A stretch of 64,000 bases of DNA, from positions 34,718,869 to 34,782,868 of the forward strand of contig NC_091199.1 in the NCBI RefSeq assembly GCF_040958095.1, read 5' to 3'. The position numbers and the translations under genes were made by a program. How positions within the stretch are numbered: the stretch's first letter is position 1; the number at the start of each line of letters is the position of its first letter. Shown piece after piece: positions 23,795-37,745 of the stretch. Source of the stretch: Procambarus clarkii (lineage: Eukaryota; Arthropoda; Malacostraca; Decapoda; Cambaridae). The notes under the pieces were generated by a model that saw only the letters and a list, made by a program, of their open reading frames with translations, was not told where the DNA came from and made no database searches.

Positions 23795-24047
23795 GAGAAA
23801 AAGTTGTTCATTTTTTTTTATTTTTACATGCAAGCATGCCAGGGAAATACAATAAATACAATAAAACAAGTGAAATATAACAAAACAAAACAAGAAACCG
23901 CCGGCCAGAAGGACCAACAGCCCAGTACAACAATTATCAAAACATGAGAAGGCAACAACGTATACATGAAAAACACACATCAAGATACAAAACAAAAAAC
24001 AAGTACAAACAGGCAAACAATGCAAGCAAAACAATAAAACATAGTTA

Positions 24048-24301
24048 GGTTATCTTGAGGTTATCTTGAGATGATTTCGGGGCTTTTTAGTGTCCCCGCG
24101 GCCTGGTCCTCGACCAGGCCTCCAACCCCCGGAAGTAGCCCGTGACAGCTGACTAACACCCAGGTACCTATTTTACTGCTAGGTAACAGGGGCATAGGGT
24201 GAAAGAAACTCTGCCCATTATTTCTCGCCGGCGCCTGGGATCGAACCCAGGACCACAGGATCACAAGTCCAGCGTGCTGTCCGCTCGGCCGACCGGCTCC
24301 C
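24048..24301 (-). mobile_element. tRNA-derived SINE, family 1 (copy c)
   Basis: The minus-strand head is GGGAGCCGGTCGGCCGAGCG, with box B GGGTTCGATCCC and the same body and CTCAAGATAACCTCAAGATA tail as copies a and b. It is inserted in the 3' UTR of ORF1-only copy 2, so it is younger than that element. Confidence 0.92.
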
Positions 24302-24631
24302 AGTAACATTACAAAACATTATAACATTTTAGAACAAAAACAAAATCACCGGCCTGAAGGACCAACAAACAAAGTACATCAGCATGAACAACATGAAATA
24401 CAACAAAAAAGCACAGCAGACAACAAACAAGCACAACACGTAAACCATAAATAGGACACACACAGTGGAAAATAATAACACAAAAACAAACACATGAATA
24501 AAAACACTCACACTAAACCACCTGCCTCGTCCCAAACAAAGGGAGAGGCACGGGCATAAACTACAAGAGGGCAATCAAACAGCCAGAAGGGCATACAGTA
24601 CAAAAGGAAGCACAGAAACAGGAAATCAGCG

Positions 24632-26494
24632 GACATACTTGCCCGGAAACATGTCCCGAGGGAACCGTATATTAAACGCTTCCCAAAGCAACCACATCCA
24701 GGAGCCTGGATCATCCACCGGGGACGCCATTTCATCCGGCACCTGGGCAACAAACACCCGTAAACATGGGACCCAGACGGTATCACACCTGAGGTGAGTG
24801 ATCGCCACACGCACCCACACCATGGGACTCGCCCCATCATGAAAGTCCCTCGGGTCCTCTAATATCTGCAATTCTCTGCAAATTATCTCTGCAATCCGCG
24901 ACCAATGACCCGGCGGCACCACGGACGCCAGCAACACGTCCTCCAGACCCCCAGTGCACACCCCAATAGGAGGGACCCGGACAGAGGGGTACCACTTTAG
25001 GGTCACCAACTTCCACAGACCGACTACCGGACGACCGCAAGGAACCCAATCGGCACGCATCCTTCCTTAAGGTCATCACCAGGCCACGCCCATCACCAGT
25101 ATCCCCACCATCCATGGCAACGGAAGCCACCACACCCCACCGCGTAGAGGCTCCCGGCGGAGAGGGAACAGAAAGCACACCCGCGACACGGTCACCATCA
25201 CCAGCAGGCACATATACCTCCACCTCCACTAACCATGGAGCCATCGACGCATCCGGATCCACACCGTCGACACCCATAGACCCACAGTCATTGAATTCCC
25301 CAACATCGGCCCAGGCAGACGACGAATGCCTGGAACGTTTGGGCACCGGCCGGAGATCATCAGAGCCGGAAGCGGACTCAGAAACACGGCCACCACCAGC
25401 CGGACGAACAGACGCTCGACGCAGAACGGCAGCAGCCTCTACTACAGGGGGAACCAGGCCACACACAGCAGGAGGCCGGCAGCCACCCCAGCACCCAGCA
25501 CAGCCGGGACCCGAGGGGAGGATGCAGGGCCAGGCGCAGCAGCCGAAGACGAGTAAGAAGATGACGACGCCTCACAGGGATCACCAGGAAGGCCCACGGG
25601 AGCAGCAGGGACAGTGACAGGAGCAGGAGAAACATCCGACGGCACCGCAACATCCGGAGGAGGGCCTGCGACAACTGGAGGAATGTCGGGCGACGCTGGG
25701 GGAGCCTCATCAGCTAATGGAACGTTCACCTCCTCACCCCCGGAGTCCTCCTCCAGAGGGAGCGGCGGGAAATCCTCTTCACGGAACAAATTTACGGGAG
25801 CAACCGGATCAGCAGTGCACCCGGCAGCCTGATGCCCCAACATGCCATACCGGAAACAAGTGCGGGTTTGTCGGGCATAAAACACCCACACGTAGTACCC
25901 TAAAAGCCAGACAGAGGATGGAATGTCCAACCTCAGTCGCATCCCGAGGGTACGAATGTTGGTCTTCACACCCGAATATTTCCCAGAAGACAGCGAGTTC
26001 ACCCGCACACTGACGACGGGGCCATACCTCTGGAAGAATTGCCGGAGGAGGGTCTCAGGAAACTCCATGGGGGCGCCATGGACACTCTTATATGTCACCG
26101 CACCACTTCGGTCCGAAATGGCCACAGACCTGTTGCCGTCCTGCAGCTGCAAAGTACGCCCCTCGTACCGTCGGAGAAAGTCATGGTACACTGCCTCACC
26201 CACAAAGTTGATGACCACACTGCGAGCAGTGACCAGCTCGACACTGTAGACGTCCATGACCGGGACCTTGAGCATGTCACTCAAGACCAAATCCACGAGA
26301 GGGTAACCCGCACGGCCAGTAAACTCCAAACCTAGGAGTTTACCCTCACGACAGGGGGAAGATGGCCGCCCATCGCAAAAGCGACACGTCCACACCACCA
26401 GGAACAGCAGGGAGGGTAGAGACACCCACACCCCCTTCCGGCAAAAACGGCAACCACCCCAAACTACCGGAGAGGACAGGCGACACGGCCTCAC
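24632..26494 (-). pseudogene. ORF1-like protein of copy 2, frameshifted
   Basis: Reading down the minus strand, the frame from about 26494 to 25442 encodes the N-terminal region (FLRRYEGRTLQLQDG), the RRM-like part (FPETLLRQFFQRYGPVVSVRVNSL) and the knuckle CFRYGMLGHQAAGC. The second cysteine of the knuckle is replaced by tyrosine. VNLFREEDFPPLPLEED and a Pro/Ala/Ser-rich region follow. The frame then shifts near 25450 to one reading LRPVPKRSRHSSSAW, and shifts again near 24950-25060. The C-terminus is WMWLLWEAFNIRFPRDMFPG, ending at about 24632. The aligned layout with copies 1 and 3 makes the family assignment firm; the function (RNA binding) is inferred. Confidence 0.75.
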
Positions 26495-26536
26495 TCCACG
26501 ACAGCTCAGGTTGGACTCAGTAGAGAAAAAGTGGTT

Positions 26537-27262
26537 GATGGTGGGGTGGTTGTTGGTGGAGAGTGGTGGATGGTGAGGTGGTAGTTGGTGGAGAGAGAGT
26601 GGAGAATGGTGGGGTGGTAGTTGTTGTAGAGAGAGTGGTGGATGGTGGGGTAGTAGTTGGTTTAAAGAGAGTAGTGGATGGGGGTGGGGTAGTTGATGGA
26701 GAGAGAGTGGTGGATGGTGGGGGGGAGGGTAATTAGTTGAGAGAGTGTGTGGTATGTTGGGGGAGGGTTGTTGGAGGAGAGAGAGTGGTGATGGTGGGGT
26801 GGTAGTTAGCGGAGAGAGAATGGTGGATGTTGGGGGGTAATTGGTGGAGAGAGAGTGGTGGATGGTGGGGTAGTACTTGGTGGAGAGAGAGAGAATGGTG
26901 GATGGTAGGGTGGTAGCTGAAGGAAAGAGTGGTGGATTGGGAAGGTAGTTGGTGGAGAGAGAGTGGTGGATGGGGTGGTGGTAGTTAGTGGAGAGAGAGT
27001 GGTGGATTATGGGGGGTAGTTAGTAAAGAGAGAGATTGGTTGTTGGTTGGGTGTGGTAGTTGGTGGAGAAAGAGTGATGGATTGCAAGGGGGTAGTTGGT
27101 GGTGAGTAATCGACTGTGGGTGGTAGTTGGTGGATGGTGAGGTGGAAGTTGGTGGAGAGAGAGTAGTGGATGGTGGGGTAGTAGTTTGTGGAGAAAGAAT
27201 GGTGGATGGTGGGGTGGAAGTTGGCGGAGAGAGGGGGGGTGTTGGGGGTAGTTGGTGGAGAG
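26537..27262. repeat. Minisatellite B, segment 2 (G-rich on +)
   Basis: Same repeat family as 22898-23794 (GGTGGTAGTTGGTGGAGAGA alternating with GAGTGGTGGATGGTGGGG). It ends exactly where the 3' terminus of an inverted Gypsy LTR begins. Confidence 0.95.
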
Positions 27263-29345
<2,083 letters not shown>

Positions 29346-29358
29346 TTCCACCGTCAGG

Positions 29359-29400
29359 CAACCCGTCCTCTTAAAAATAACGTCACTTTTCGCTGGTATG
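29359..29400 (+). mobile_element. 42-bp terminal fragment of a foldback MITE
   Basis: The fragment begins CAACCCGTCCTCTTAAAAAT and ends GCTGGTATG. It is the reverse complement of the right end of the complete MITE at 47144-47502. It is joined on its left to CCTGACGGTGGAAG (reverse complement, 29345-29358), a piece of the same LTR. Confidence 0.85.
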
Positions 29401-30947
29401 GCCCCCCCATTCACCACCCTCTCTCCAACTACCCATCCCACCATCCACCATCCCCCCATTCTCTCGCCTACAGTTATCCCCCCCCCCACCGTCCATCAAT
29501 CTCTCTCCACCAACTACGCACCCCCACCATCCACAACTATCTCCCTACCAACTACCACCCCACCAACCACCACTCTCCACCAACTGCCACCTCACCATTC
29601 CTCATTCTCTCTCCCCCAACTACCCTCCCCCACCATCCACAACTCTCTCTCCACCAACTACCGCCTCACCATTCATCACTCTCTCTCCACCAACTAGACC
29701 CTCATCATCCACAACTCTCTCTCCACCAACTACACCCTCATCATCCACAACTCTCTCTCCACCAACTACACCCTCATCATCCACCACTCTCTCCACCAAC
29801 TACCACCCCACCATTCACCACTCTAACTCTCTCCACCATCTACCATCCCACCATCCACTACTCTTTCTCGACCAACTACCCCCCACCACCATCCATATCT
29901 CTCTTTCTCAACCAACTACCCCCACAATCCACCATTCTCTCTCCGCCAACTACCACCCTTCCATCCACCACTCTCCTCCAATTACCCCCCCACCACCATC
30001 CTCCACTCTCTCTCTTGCAACTACCACTCCACCAACAACCACTCTTTCTCCACCAGGTTCCACCCACACCATCCACCACTCTCTCCACCAACTACCACCC
30101 CACTATCCACCACTCTATCTCCATCAACTACCCCCCACCACCATCCACCACTCTCTCCAACAACTACCCCACCATCAACCACTTTCTCTCCACCAACTAC
30201 CCCCCCATCCTCCACCACTCTCTCTCCAGAAACTCCCCCCCCCCCCCCGCCACCATCCACCGCTGTCTCTCCACCAACTCCCATCCACCACACTCTCTCC
30301 CCACCAATTACCCCCCCCTCAACAATCTACCACTCTCTCTCCATTAACACCCCCCCCTCCCACCATTAACTACTTTCTACCCACCAACTACCCACCCACC
30401 ATTCACCACTCTCTCTCCACCAACGCCTCCCACTATCCACCACTCCCTCTCCACCAACTACCACCCCCACCATCCACCACTCTTTCTCCACCAACTACCA
30501 CACCACCAACCACCACTATATCTCCACCAACTACCACCCCACCATCCCCCCCTTTCTTTCCACCAACAATCCCCCCCCCATCAACCACTACTATCTCTCT
30601 GCCAACTACAACCCCACCATCCACTACTCATTCTCCACCAACTACATCCCCCCTACCATCCACCACTCTCTCTCTCCACCAACTACCACCCTATCACCAT
30701 TCACCACTCTCTCTCCTCCAACTACCACCCAACCATCAATCAGTCTCCACCAACTACCACCCCCACCATCCTCTCTCATCCAGCTACCCCCCCCACCAAC
30801 ATCCCCAACTCGCTTTCCACTAACTACCCCCATCACCCACCTCTCTCTCTCTACCAACTACCCCCCACCATCATCCACCACTCTCTCTCCACAAACTACC
30901 CCCCTCCCCACATCCATCACCCTCTCTCAACCAACTACCACCCCACT
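29401..30947. repeat. Minisatellite B, segment 3 (C-rich on +)
   Basis: CCACCAACTACCACCCCACC and ATCCACCACTCTCTCT alternate with many C-run length changes. The orientation is opposite to segments 1 and 2. Confidence 0.95.
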
Positions 30948-32768
30948 GGTTGTGCTCTGGCAGCCGTGGAGTGAGGACGTCTTGCCGACCCTCCCTGGTT
31001 GTTGGGTTTGTTTGACGTTTTGGTCGCCAGGTGGTGTGGGCGTCTCTGCCCTCTCAGTTGTTGCTGCCTGGCTGCGAGTTGATGTGACGAGTTTGACATG
31101 GGTGGCCATCTTCCCCCTGTTGTGCGTGTGAACTCCGTGGGCCTAGAGTTCAATAGTCGGGCTGGATATCAGGAAATCGAGGTGGTTATGTGTGACATGC
31201 TTCGTATCCTGGTGGAGGCTATCTACGGTGTGGAGCTTGTAACAGCCCACCGGGAGCTTTTCACAAGTTCATGAGGGAGGAGGAGTACCGGGACTTCCTC
31301 CGTCGTTACGAGGGGCGTACGTTGCCGTTGTCGGGTGATGCCGGCTCTGTTGCAATTTCAGACTGTAATGGTGCCCTGACTTATGTCAGTGTTCATGGGG
31401 AGCTCCTGGAGTTTCCTGAAGACCTCCTCCGGCGTTACTTTGTGAGGTTTGGTGCTGTTGTAAGCGTCCGGGTGAACACACTCTCCTCGGGGAGGAATGC
31501 TGGAAGCTGGACGAACATCCGTACCTTGGGAATGCACCTGCAGTCGGATATACCATCTTCTGTCCGGCTTATGGGATACAATGTCCGGGTGTATTATGCC
31601 CGGCAGCCCCGTACCTGTTTCTGGTGTGGCCTCTTGGGGCATCAGGCTGCCGGGTGCTCTGAGGCCCCAGCTGCTCCTGTCAACTTGTTCTAGGAAGAGG
31701 ATTTCCCGCCACTCCTTCTGGACGAGGACTCCAGGGATGAGGAGGTGCGCATCCCGTTAGCTGCTGGGCCCTCCCCCCACCACCCTGCGTCGCCCGAGGA
31801 CGTCGCCGTCCAGGTTCCCTGCTGTCGTCTGGTGGTGCGCCCGTTGCCACAGGTGCCCCTGTTGTGGTGCCCTATGTCAGGTACGCTCCTGTCAGGGTGC
31901 ACGTTGAGGACCTGGGGGATGTGTTGCCAGCGTCTGTGATGCTGCCAGGTCACTGGACAGAGATTGCCGAATTACTGTTGTTTGACGACCCGGAGAACGT
32001 TCATGGTGGGCAGTTTCCCTGCATGTGGAGACGAGTAGCGACTACTCGCCTTGTCAGTACTACCATATAGGTCCCCTGTTTGAAGGTTTTTGTTGCCAGG
32101 GTTCCGGTTGTTATGGCGTCCCCGGTGGATGGTCTAGACCCTAGGCAGTGGTTGCTCTGGGAAGTTTTCAATGTACAATTCCCGGGCAAGTATGTCCACT
32201 GATTTCCGGTTTCTTTGCTGTATGTAATGCTGTGTGGCCCTCTGGCTGTTTGTTTGCCCTATTATATTATGTGCTCGTGCCTCTCCCTTTGTTTGTGGTG
32301 AGGCCGGTAGTTTGGTGTGCATGTTCTTGATCATGTATTTGTTTTGTGTTGTTACTATGCCCTGTGTGTGTTATTTATGCCTTACATGTTGTATTGTTTT
32401 TTATTATTATATCTGGCTTGTTGTATGTTATGATTTTCTTGTCTTCTGTTTCGTGTTGTTCTTCATGATGTGCTTTGTAGTCCGTCCTTCCGGCCGGTGC
32501 TTCTGTTTGATTTGTTTAATGTTACTATGTTTTGTTTTCTTATAATATTTTGCTTGATTTGAATGTCTTTATATTGTAATCTATTTTGTTTTATGTTCTT
32601 GTCTTGATGTTTGCTGTGTGTCTCTTGCGTTTCTCCAGTTTTGTTTCTTGTTGTACTGTGCTATCGGTCCTCCTGGCCGTTTTTTTTTGTTATGTTTCCT
32701 ATGTTGTTTTATTGTAATTTATTGTATTTCACTTGCATGCTTGCATGTAATAAAAGAAAAACAGAAAA
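30948..32768 (+). mobile_element. ORF1-only retroposon, copy 3, embedded in minisatellite B
   Basis: The element is flanked by TACCACCCCACT (30936-30947) and TACCACCCCGCT (32769-32780), a 12-bp duplication with one mismatch inside minisatellite B. It has a 5' UTR with TGGAGTGAGG shared with copy 2, a decayed ORF (31099-32202), a 3' UTR sharing the GCATGCTTGCATGTAA end of copy 2, and an A-rich tail (AATAAAAGAAAAACAGAAAA). No reverse transcriptase is present. Confidence 0.76.
31099..32202 (+). pseudogene. ORF1-like protein of copy 3, frameshifted
   Basis: The ATG at 31099 opens MGGHLPPVVRVNSVGLEF and reads to YGVELVTAHRELF, then a frameshift near 31255-31270 moves to the frame of YRDFLRRYEGRTLPL. 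The RRM-like part (FPEDLLRRYFVRFGAVVSVRV) is followed by a canonical CCHC knuckle, CFWCGLLGHQAAGC (C-x2-C-x4-H-x4-C). VNLF then a TAG at 31691-31693 and EEDFPPLLLDED follow. The 3' part is shortened relative to copies 1 and 2, mostly losing the low-complexity region, and ends WLLWEVFNVQFPGKYVH. The intact knuckle identifies the family. Confidence 0.75.
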
Positions 32769-32780
32769 TACCACCCCGCT

Positions 32781-35023
32781 ATCCACTACTCTCTCTCCAC
32801 CAACTATCACCCACAATGCACTACTCTCCACCAACTACCCCCACACAATCCAACACTCTTTCTCCACCAACTACCACACCCCACCATCATCCACCACTCT
32901 CTCTCCACAAACTACCCCCCCCCCCACCATCCACCACTCTCCACCAACTACCACCCCACCATCCACCACTCTCTCTCTACCAACTACCCCCACTCTCTCT
33001 CCACCACTCTCTCTCCACCAACTACCCCCCACAATCCACCACTCTCTCCATCAACTACCACCCCACAATTCACCATTCTCTCTCCACCAACTACCACCCC
33101 ACCATCCACCACTCTCTTCACCAACTACCACCCCCAACATCACCCACTCTCTCTCTACCAACTACCCCTCCACCATCCACAACTATCTCTTAATCAACTA
33201 CCCCCCAGCACCCACCACTCTCTCTCCACCAACTACCACTCCACCATCATCCACTCTCTCTCCACCAACTACACACCCTCCATCCACCATTATCTCTCCA
33301 TTAACTACCCCCTCCACCATCCACCACTCTCTCTCCTTCAACTACCCCACCACCATCCATCACTTTCTTTCCACCAACTACCCCCTGCAAACCACCACTC
33401 TCTCCCCCAACTACCACCCCACTATCGACCACTCTCTCTCCACCAACTATCCCTCATCATCAACCACTCTCTCCACCAACTACCCTCCCACCCCTCTGCC
33501 ACTATCCACCACTCTCTCTCAACCAACTACCCCCCCCCACTATTCACCAACTGCCACCCCCATCATCCACCACACTCTCTCCCCACAAACTACCCCACCC
33601 CCCCACCCACCATCCACAACTCTTTCTCCTCCTGGTTGATACCTGGTTGATGGGGTTCTGGGAGTTCTTCTACTCCCCAAGCCGCACCACCATCCACCAC
33701 TTTCTCTCCACCAACTACCCACTGCAAACCACCACTGTATCCTCCAACTACCACCCCACCATCAAACACTCTCAACCAACTACCCCCCAAACATCCCCCA
33801 CTCTCTCTCAACTAACTACCTCCCCCCCACCCCATCATCCACCACTCTCTCTCCACCAACTACCCCGCCCACCATCCATCACTCGCTCAAAACCAACTAC
33901 CACCCCACCATAAACCACTCTCTCCACCTACTACCACCTCACCATCCACCACTCTCTCTCCATCCAACTACCACCCCACCATCAACCACTTTTTCTCCAA
34001 CAACTACCCCCCCACCATCCACCACTCTCTCTACCAACTACACCCCGACCACCATCCTCCACTTTCTCTCCACCAACTACCCCCCCCCCAACATTCACCA
34101 CCCTTTCTCTACAAACTAACCATACCACCATCCACCACTCTCTCTCCACCAAATACACTCCACAATCCACCACTCTCTCCACCAACTACCCCACTCACCC
34201 TCCACCATTCTCGCTCCATTAACTACCCCCCCCCCCACCAACCACCACTACCTCTCTACAAACTACCACCCTACTATCCACCACTCTCTCTCCACCAACT
34301 ACCACCCCCATCATCCACGACACTCTCTCCCCGCCAACTTCCCCCCCCCCTCCACCATCCACAACTCTCTCTCCACCAACGCCCCCTACTATCCACCACT
34401 TTCTATCCACCAACTACTACCCCCACCATCCACCACACTCTCTTCCCACCATCTACCAAACTCTCTCCCTACCTACTACCCCCCCCCTCACCATCCACCA
34501 CTCTCTCCTCACCAACTATCCCTCCACTCTCTCTCCACTAACTACCACCCCACATACCACCAGTCTCTTTCCGCCAACTTCCCACCCACCATCCATCATT
34601 CACTCTCCATTAACTACCCCCCTCCACCACTCTCTCTCTCTCTCTCACTTAGCTACCCCCCCCCACCATCCACCACTCTCTCGCCACCAACTACCACCAC
34701 ACCATCAACCACTCTCTCTCCACCAACTACCACCCACAATCCACCATTCTCTCGCCACCAACTACCACCCCACCATCCACCACTCTCTCTCCACCAACTA
34801 CCACCCCAACACCCCCCCTCTCTCTCTCCGCCAACTTCCACCCCACCATCCCCCACTCTCTCTCCACCAACTACCACCCCACCATCATCCACTCTCTCTC
34901 CACCAACTACCACCCAACCATCCTCCACTCTCTCTCTCATCCAACTACCCCACCAACACCCCCCCCCCCCACCACTCTCTTTCTACTAACTACCCCCCCC
35001 CCCCCACCATTCACCACTCTCTC
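32781..35023. repeat. Minisatellite B, segment 4 (C-rich on +)
   Basis: Same repeat as segment 3. It is interrupted at 33631-33686 by a non-array island and ends at the TG of the first Gypsy LTR. Confidence 0.95.
33631..33686. mobile_element. Short dispersed-repeat island in minisatellite B
   Basis: CCTGGTTGATACCTGGTTGA, then TGGGGTTCTGGGAGTTCTTC and TACTCCCCAAGC, interrupts the array. It looks like the start of a dispersed repeat I associate with decapod genomes; this is memory only, without a search. Confidence 0.45.
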
Positions 35024-36527
35024 TGTTATGATCTCATCCTGTAGGAGAAACGAGTCTCCCCCTTGAGAGTTATTCAGCAAGCCTGACCTGATTAGAAGGT
35101 CTAACAAATATTGAGGTGATAACCCATATGTAAAATAACTGGTTGGATATGATGAACAATTTAAGATTATGGGCAGTGTAGAAGAAAACAGATAAATGAC
35201 TGGTTAGGAGATGTGGACATTTTGCTGGAGGCGTGAGGCTCGCTTCTGGAGGGGCTTTGACCTCACTTGAGTGGCAGACATCGCAGGGGAAAGCCGCGCT
35301 CCGTTGAGCTCCCGTAAGAAGGGAACCCCTAGTGATATATCTCCAAGAGAAGAGAAGTGTGTAGACGTGCCAGCTGTGGAACTGAGCTGGGAACGTTGTG
35401 GTCTCAAGTCCTGGTCGAAGAGGAGAGTATTAAACCGCCCAGAGACATTATTGTGGGCCGTGGAAGCGCCCTGACCAAGCTTCATCAGAGGGAGGAGCGC
35501 CCTCGACCAGACAATCTGTGGTAAGCACGATATACTCCAGTTCATAGTGATTGCTTGTAGTTGGTCGTGTGCCCAGCGACAGTAGCAATGTTTATTGATA
35601 AGTAGACATGTTTTGGTGAGGCAGAAGGCCTGAAATAAGAGAGTGGAGAGGGAGGAACACAGAGCGACGTCCATCCCCTCTGAACGCTGGCAGGTAACTG
35701 AGGGAGCTCGGCTCCTGACGGTGGAAGACCCTCCCAGCGAGTGAGGACCGCCGCCGGGCGAGGTGGAGTATGGACCCGCCTGAAACGGGGGAGTCCACTC
35801 TCACTGTATGTAGAGGACAGATAGAGGTTTGAGGCAAACATATTGTGTGACTATTTTTGTTTATATGTTAAAGGGGAAACATTTTATTGGAGTGTCGATG
35901 GGTTGCAGGTTTGTCTTTGGGGAAGAAGTTGCTGAGAACTTCGAAGCCAGCATAGATGAAGAAATTGATGAGACTCCAAGGTAGTGGAGGCGAGGACCTC
36001 GAGCTGTGAGGAGAAGCAGTGAAGAGGAGTGTCACGTGCTTCTGTAGAGGTGGTGAAGCACCATAGTTGCCCGAGGAAACTTCATGGTGTAGCAGCCAAG
36101 AGAGCTGTGGAGGAACCTAGCAGAAGTAGTAGAGCACCATAGTTGCTCAAGGAAAACTTCATGGTAGCAGCCTGGAGGAGCTGCAGAGGATCCTGGTAGT
36201 TAAACCCAGAAGAACCTGAAGATATCAGGGTAGTGAACTTCCAGAGGTGGAAGGGAAGTTCTGGTGGATTACTTGTAGGGAGTTGATAGTGTTTGGTTGT
36301 TATTAGCGTGCAAGACGCAGTGAGAGGTGAGTAACTGTTTGCATTCATATGTCAAGGAGTGTTTTCTACTGAAGTTTAGAGTTACAGTCGTAGGCTGGAT
36401 TACCTACAGATGTATGTGTTCTAGGACTGATAGAGTGATCGATTGATTATTGTTGCATATCAAGGAACATTTATACTGATATATGTTATTGCATTCACAT
36501 GCTGATTTTCTTTGTACACATTTATAG

Positions 36528-36576
<49 letters not shown>

Positions 36577-36960
36577 GTACCTAATAGCCAGAACGCACTT
36601 CTCAGCCTACTATTCAAGGCCCGATTTGCCTAATAAGCCAAGTTTTCATGAATTAATGTTTTTTCGTCTACCTAACCTACCTAACCTAACCTAACCTAGC
36701 TTTTTTTGGCTACCTAACCTAACCTTACCTATAAATATAGGTTAGGTTAGGTTAGGTAGGGTTGGTTAGGTTCGGTCATATATCTACGTTAATTTTAACT
36801 CCAATAAAAAAAAATTGACCTCATACATAGAGAAAAGGGTTGCTTTATCATTTCATAAGAAAAAAATTATAGTAAATATATTAATTCAGGAAAACTTGGC
36901 TTATTAGGCAAATCGGGCCTTGAATAGTAGGCTGAGAAGTGAGTTCTGGCTACTAGGTAC

Positions 36961-37011
<51 letters not shown>

Positions 37012-37609
37012 TCTTGCTGATGGTGCAACAGTGTATGTAGACTTGATCAACTTGAGGAGGTTGATAGTATCAGGTGGTGAACCAGGAGATAGGATACCGC
37101 TTGATATGCTGATGATAGAGTTCTGATTGTGTTTGAGTGCAACCTGATTGTAATAGTATAGAGTATAGGATTCATTATTATTATATGTGTGTATGTATTG
37201 TGTATGTGCTTTGTCCAGTAAATGTATTCCAATTTGCTGGTGTTTGCCCTTGTCCTAGTGAGGCTTCCCATGAAATAGTACAGAAGAAGAGAGAGAGAGA
37301 GAAAGAACCAAGAACCACTGTTGTGGACAGGGTAAAAGGTAATACTAATAAGTCAAAAGGGGATTGAGGAGATCAGATCACCTAAGGAGAGAGTGGGGAG
37401 TCACAGCGGCTCGTGTGGGTGTGTGCACGTGACAACGAGGCTGAGTGTTGGAGCCGCATCCCCTAAACGTGTGACGATGAGCCCCTCTCCAAGAGCCAGA
37501 AGCGCCTAGTGTGATCTATTGAGGTATAAGCACTCTACCGAGTTGTGGGTTGGGTTGTCCGTAGAGAAGGGTCAACGACGACAACACCACCAACACACAA
37601 ACTATAATA
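35024..37609 (+). mobile_element. Gypsy element, LTR 1 (carries a MITE)
   Basis: The LTR begins TGTTATGATCTC at 35024, directly after minisatellite CTCTC. It ends ...ACTATAATA at 37609, so its termini TGTTAT/ATAATA are near-perfect inverted repeats. It is 2586 bp long, against 2192 bp for LTR 2. The difference is a foldback element in its TA microsatellite. LTR 1 also differs from LTRs 2 and 3 at shared positions (for example GAGGCGTGAGG versus GAGGCATAAGG). Confidence 0.93.
36572..36965. mobile_element. Foldback MITE with TTAGG/CCTAA core
   Basis: The ends ATGTCGTACCTA and TAGGTACGACAT are inverted repeats. The inverted arms extend inward with few mismatches (GGCCCGATTTGCCTAATAAG versus CTTATTAGGCAAATCGGGCC). 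The centre holds CCTAACCTAACCTAACC and GGTTAGGTTAGGTTAGG, equal to the arthropod telomere-type pentamer. It sits in the TA run of LTR 1, where LTR 2 has only TA, consistent with a TA target as in Tc1/mariner-type MITEs. Confidence 0.9.
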
Positions 37610-37611
37610 AA

Positions 37612-37630
37612 TTGGGGGCCTGTGTCGGGG
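37612..37630 (+). promoter_or_regulatory. Candidate primer-binding site, Gypsy copy 1
   Basis: TTGGGGGCCTGTGTCGGGG follows LTR 1 after a two-base spacer. A TGG start (complement of the tRNA CCA end) and G-rich run are expected of a primer-binding site. The first bases resemble proline-tRNA-type sites, but the match is not complete. Confidence 0.5.
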
Positions 37631-37745
37631 AGAGTGAACTGACACACCAACACCCTGTCCAAGAGTGGATTTGTACACCCTTGCTGAAATAAACTGTGTG
37701 ACTGCAGGTGTATATTCTCTCTCTTGGGAAGACTCACAGGACAAG

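Larger units (their letters stand above)
23795..26536 (-). mobile_element. ORF1-only retroposon, copy 2, embedded in minisatellite B
   Basis: The element proper spans 23809-26522. It is flanked by GAGAAAAAGTTGTT (23795-23808) and GAGAAAAAGTGGTT (26523-26536), a 14-bp duplication with one mismatch. Its 3' end on the minus strand is an A-rich tail (TAAAAATAAAAAAAAATG). It carries a decayed ORF1-like gene, a long 3' UTR with repeated GGTCCTTCNGGCCGG-type words, and a SINE insertion at 24048-24301. No reverse transcriptase is present. Both flanks are minisatellite B, so the target was inside that array. Confidence 0.76.

Noticed and set aside
22924..24034. Thr/Pro/His-rich frames opposite minisatellite B, and Gly/Val-rich frames on its G-rich strand
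   Set aside because: Tandem-array translations without domains; similar frames appear over every segment of the array in either orientation.
36082..36348. 88-aa antisense frame with a signal-peptide-like stretch (KFSLSNYGALLLLLGSSTAL), conserved at three places
   Set aside because: It is antisense to the Gypsy LTR and recurs only because the LTR recurs (28.2, 36.1, 42.0 kb). There is no independent evidence of coding.
36669..36775. True telomere or chromosome end (TTAGG)n
   Set aside because: Only a few pentamers in both orientations inside a foldback MITE, flanked by LTR sequence on both sides.
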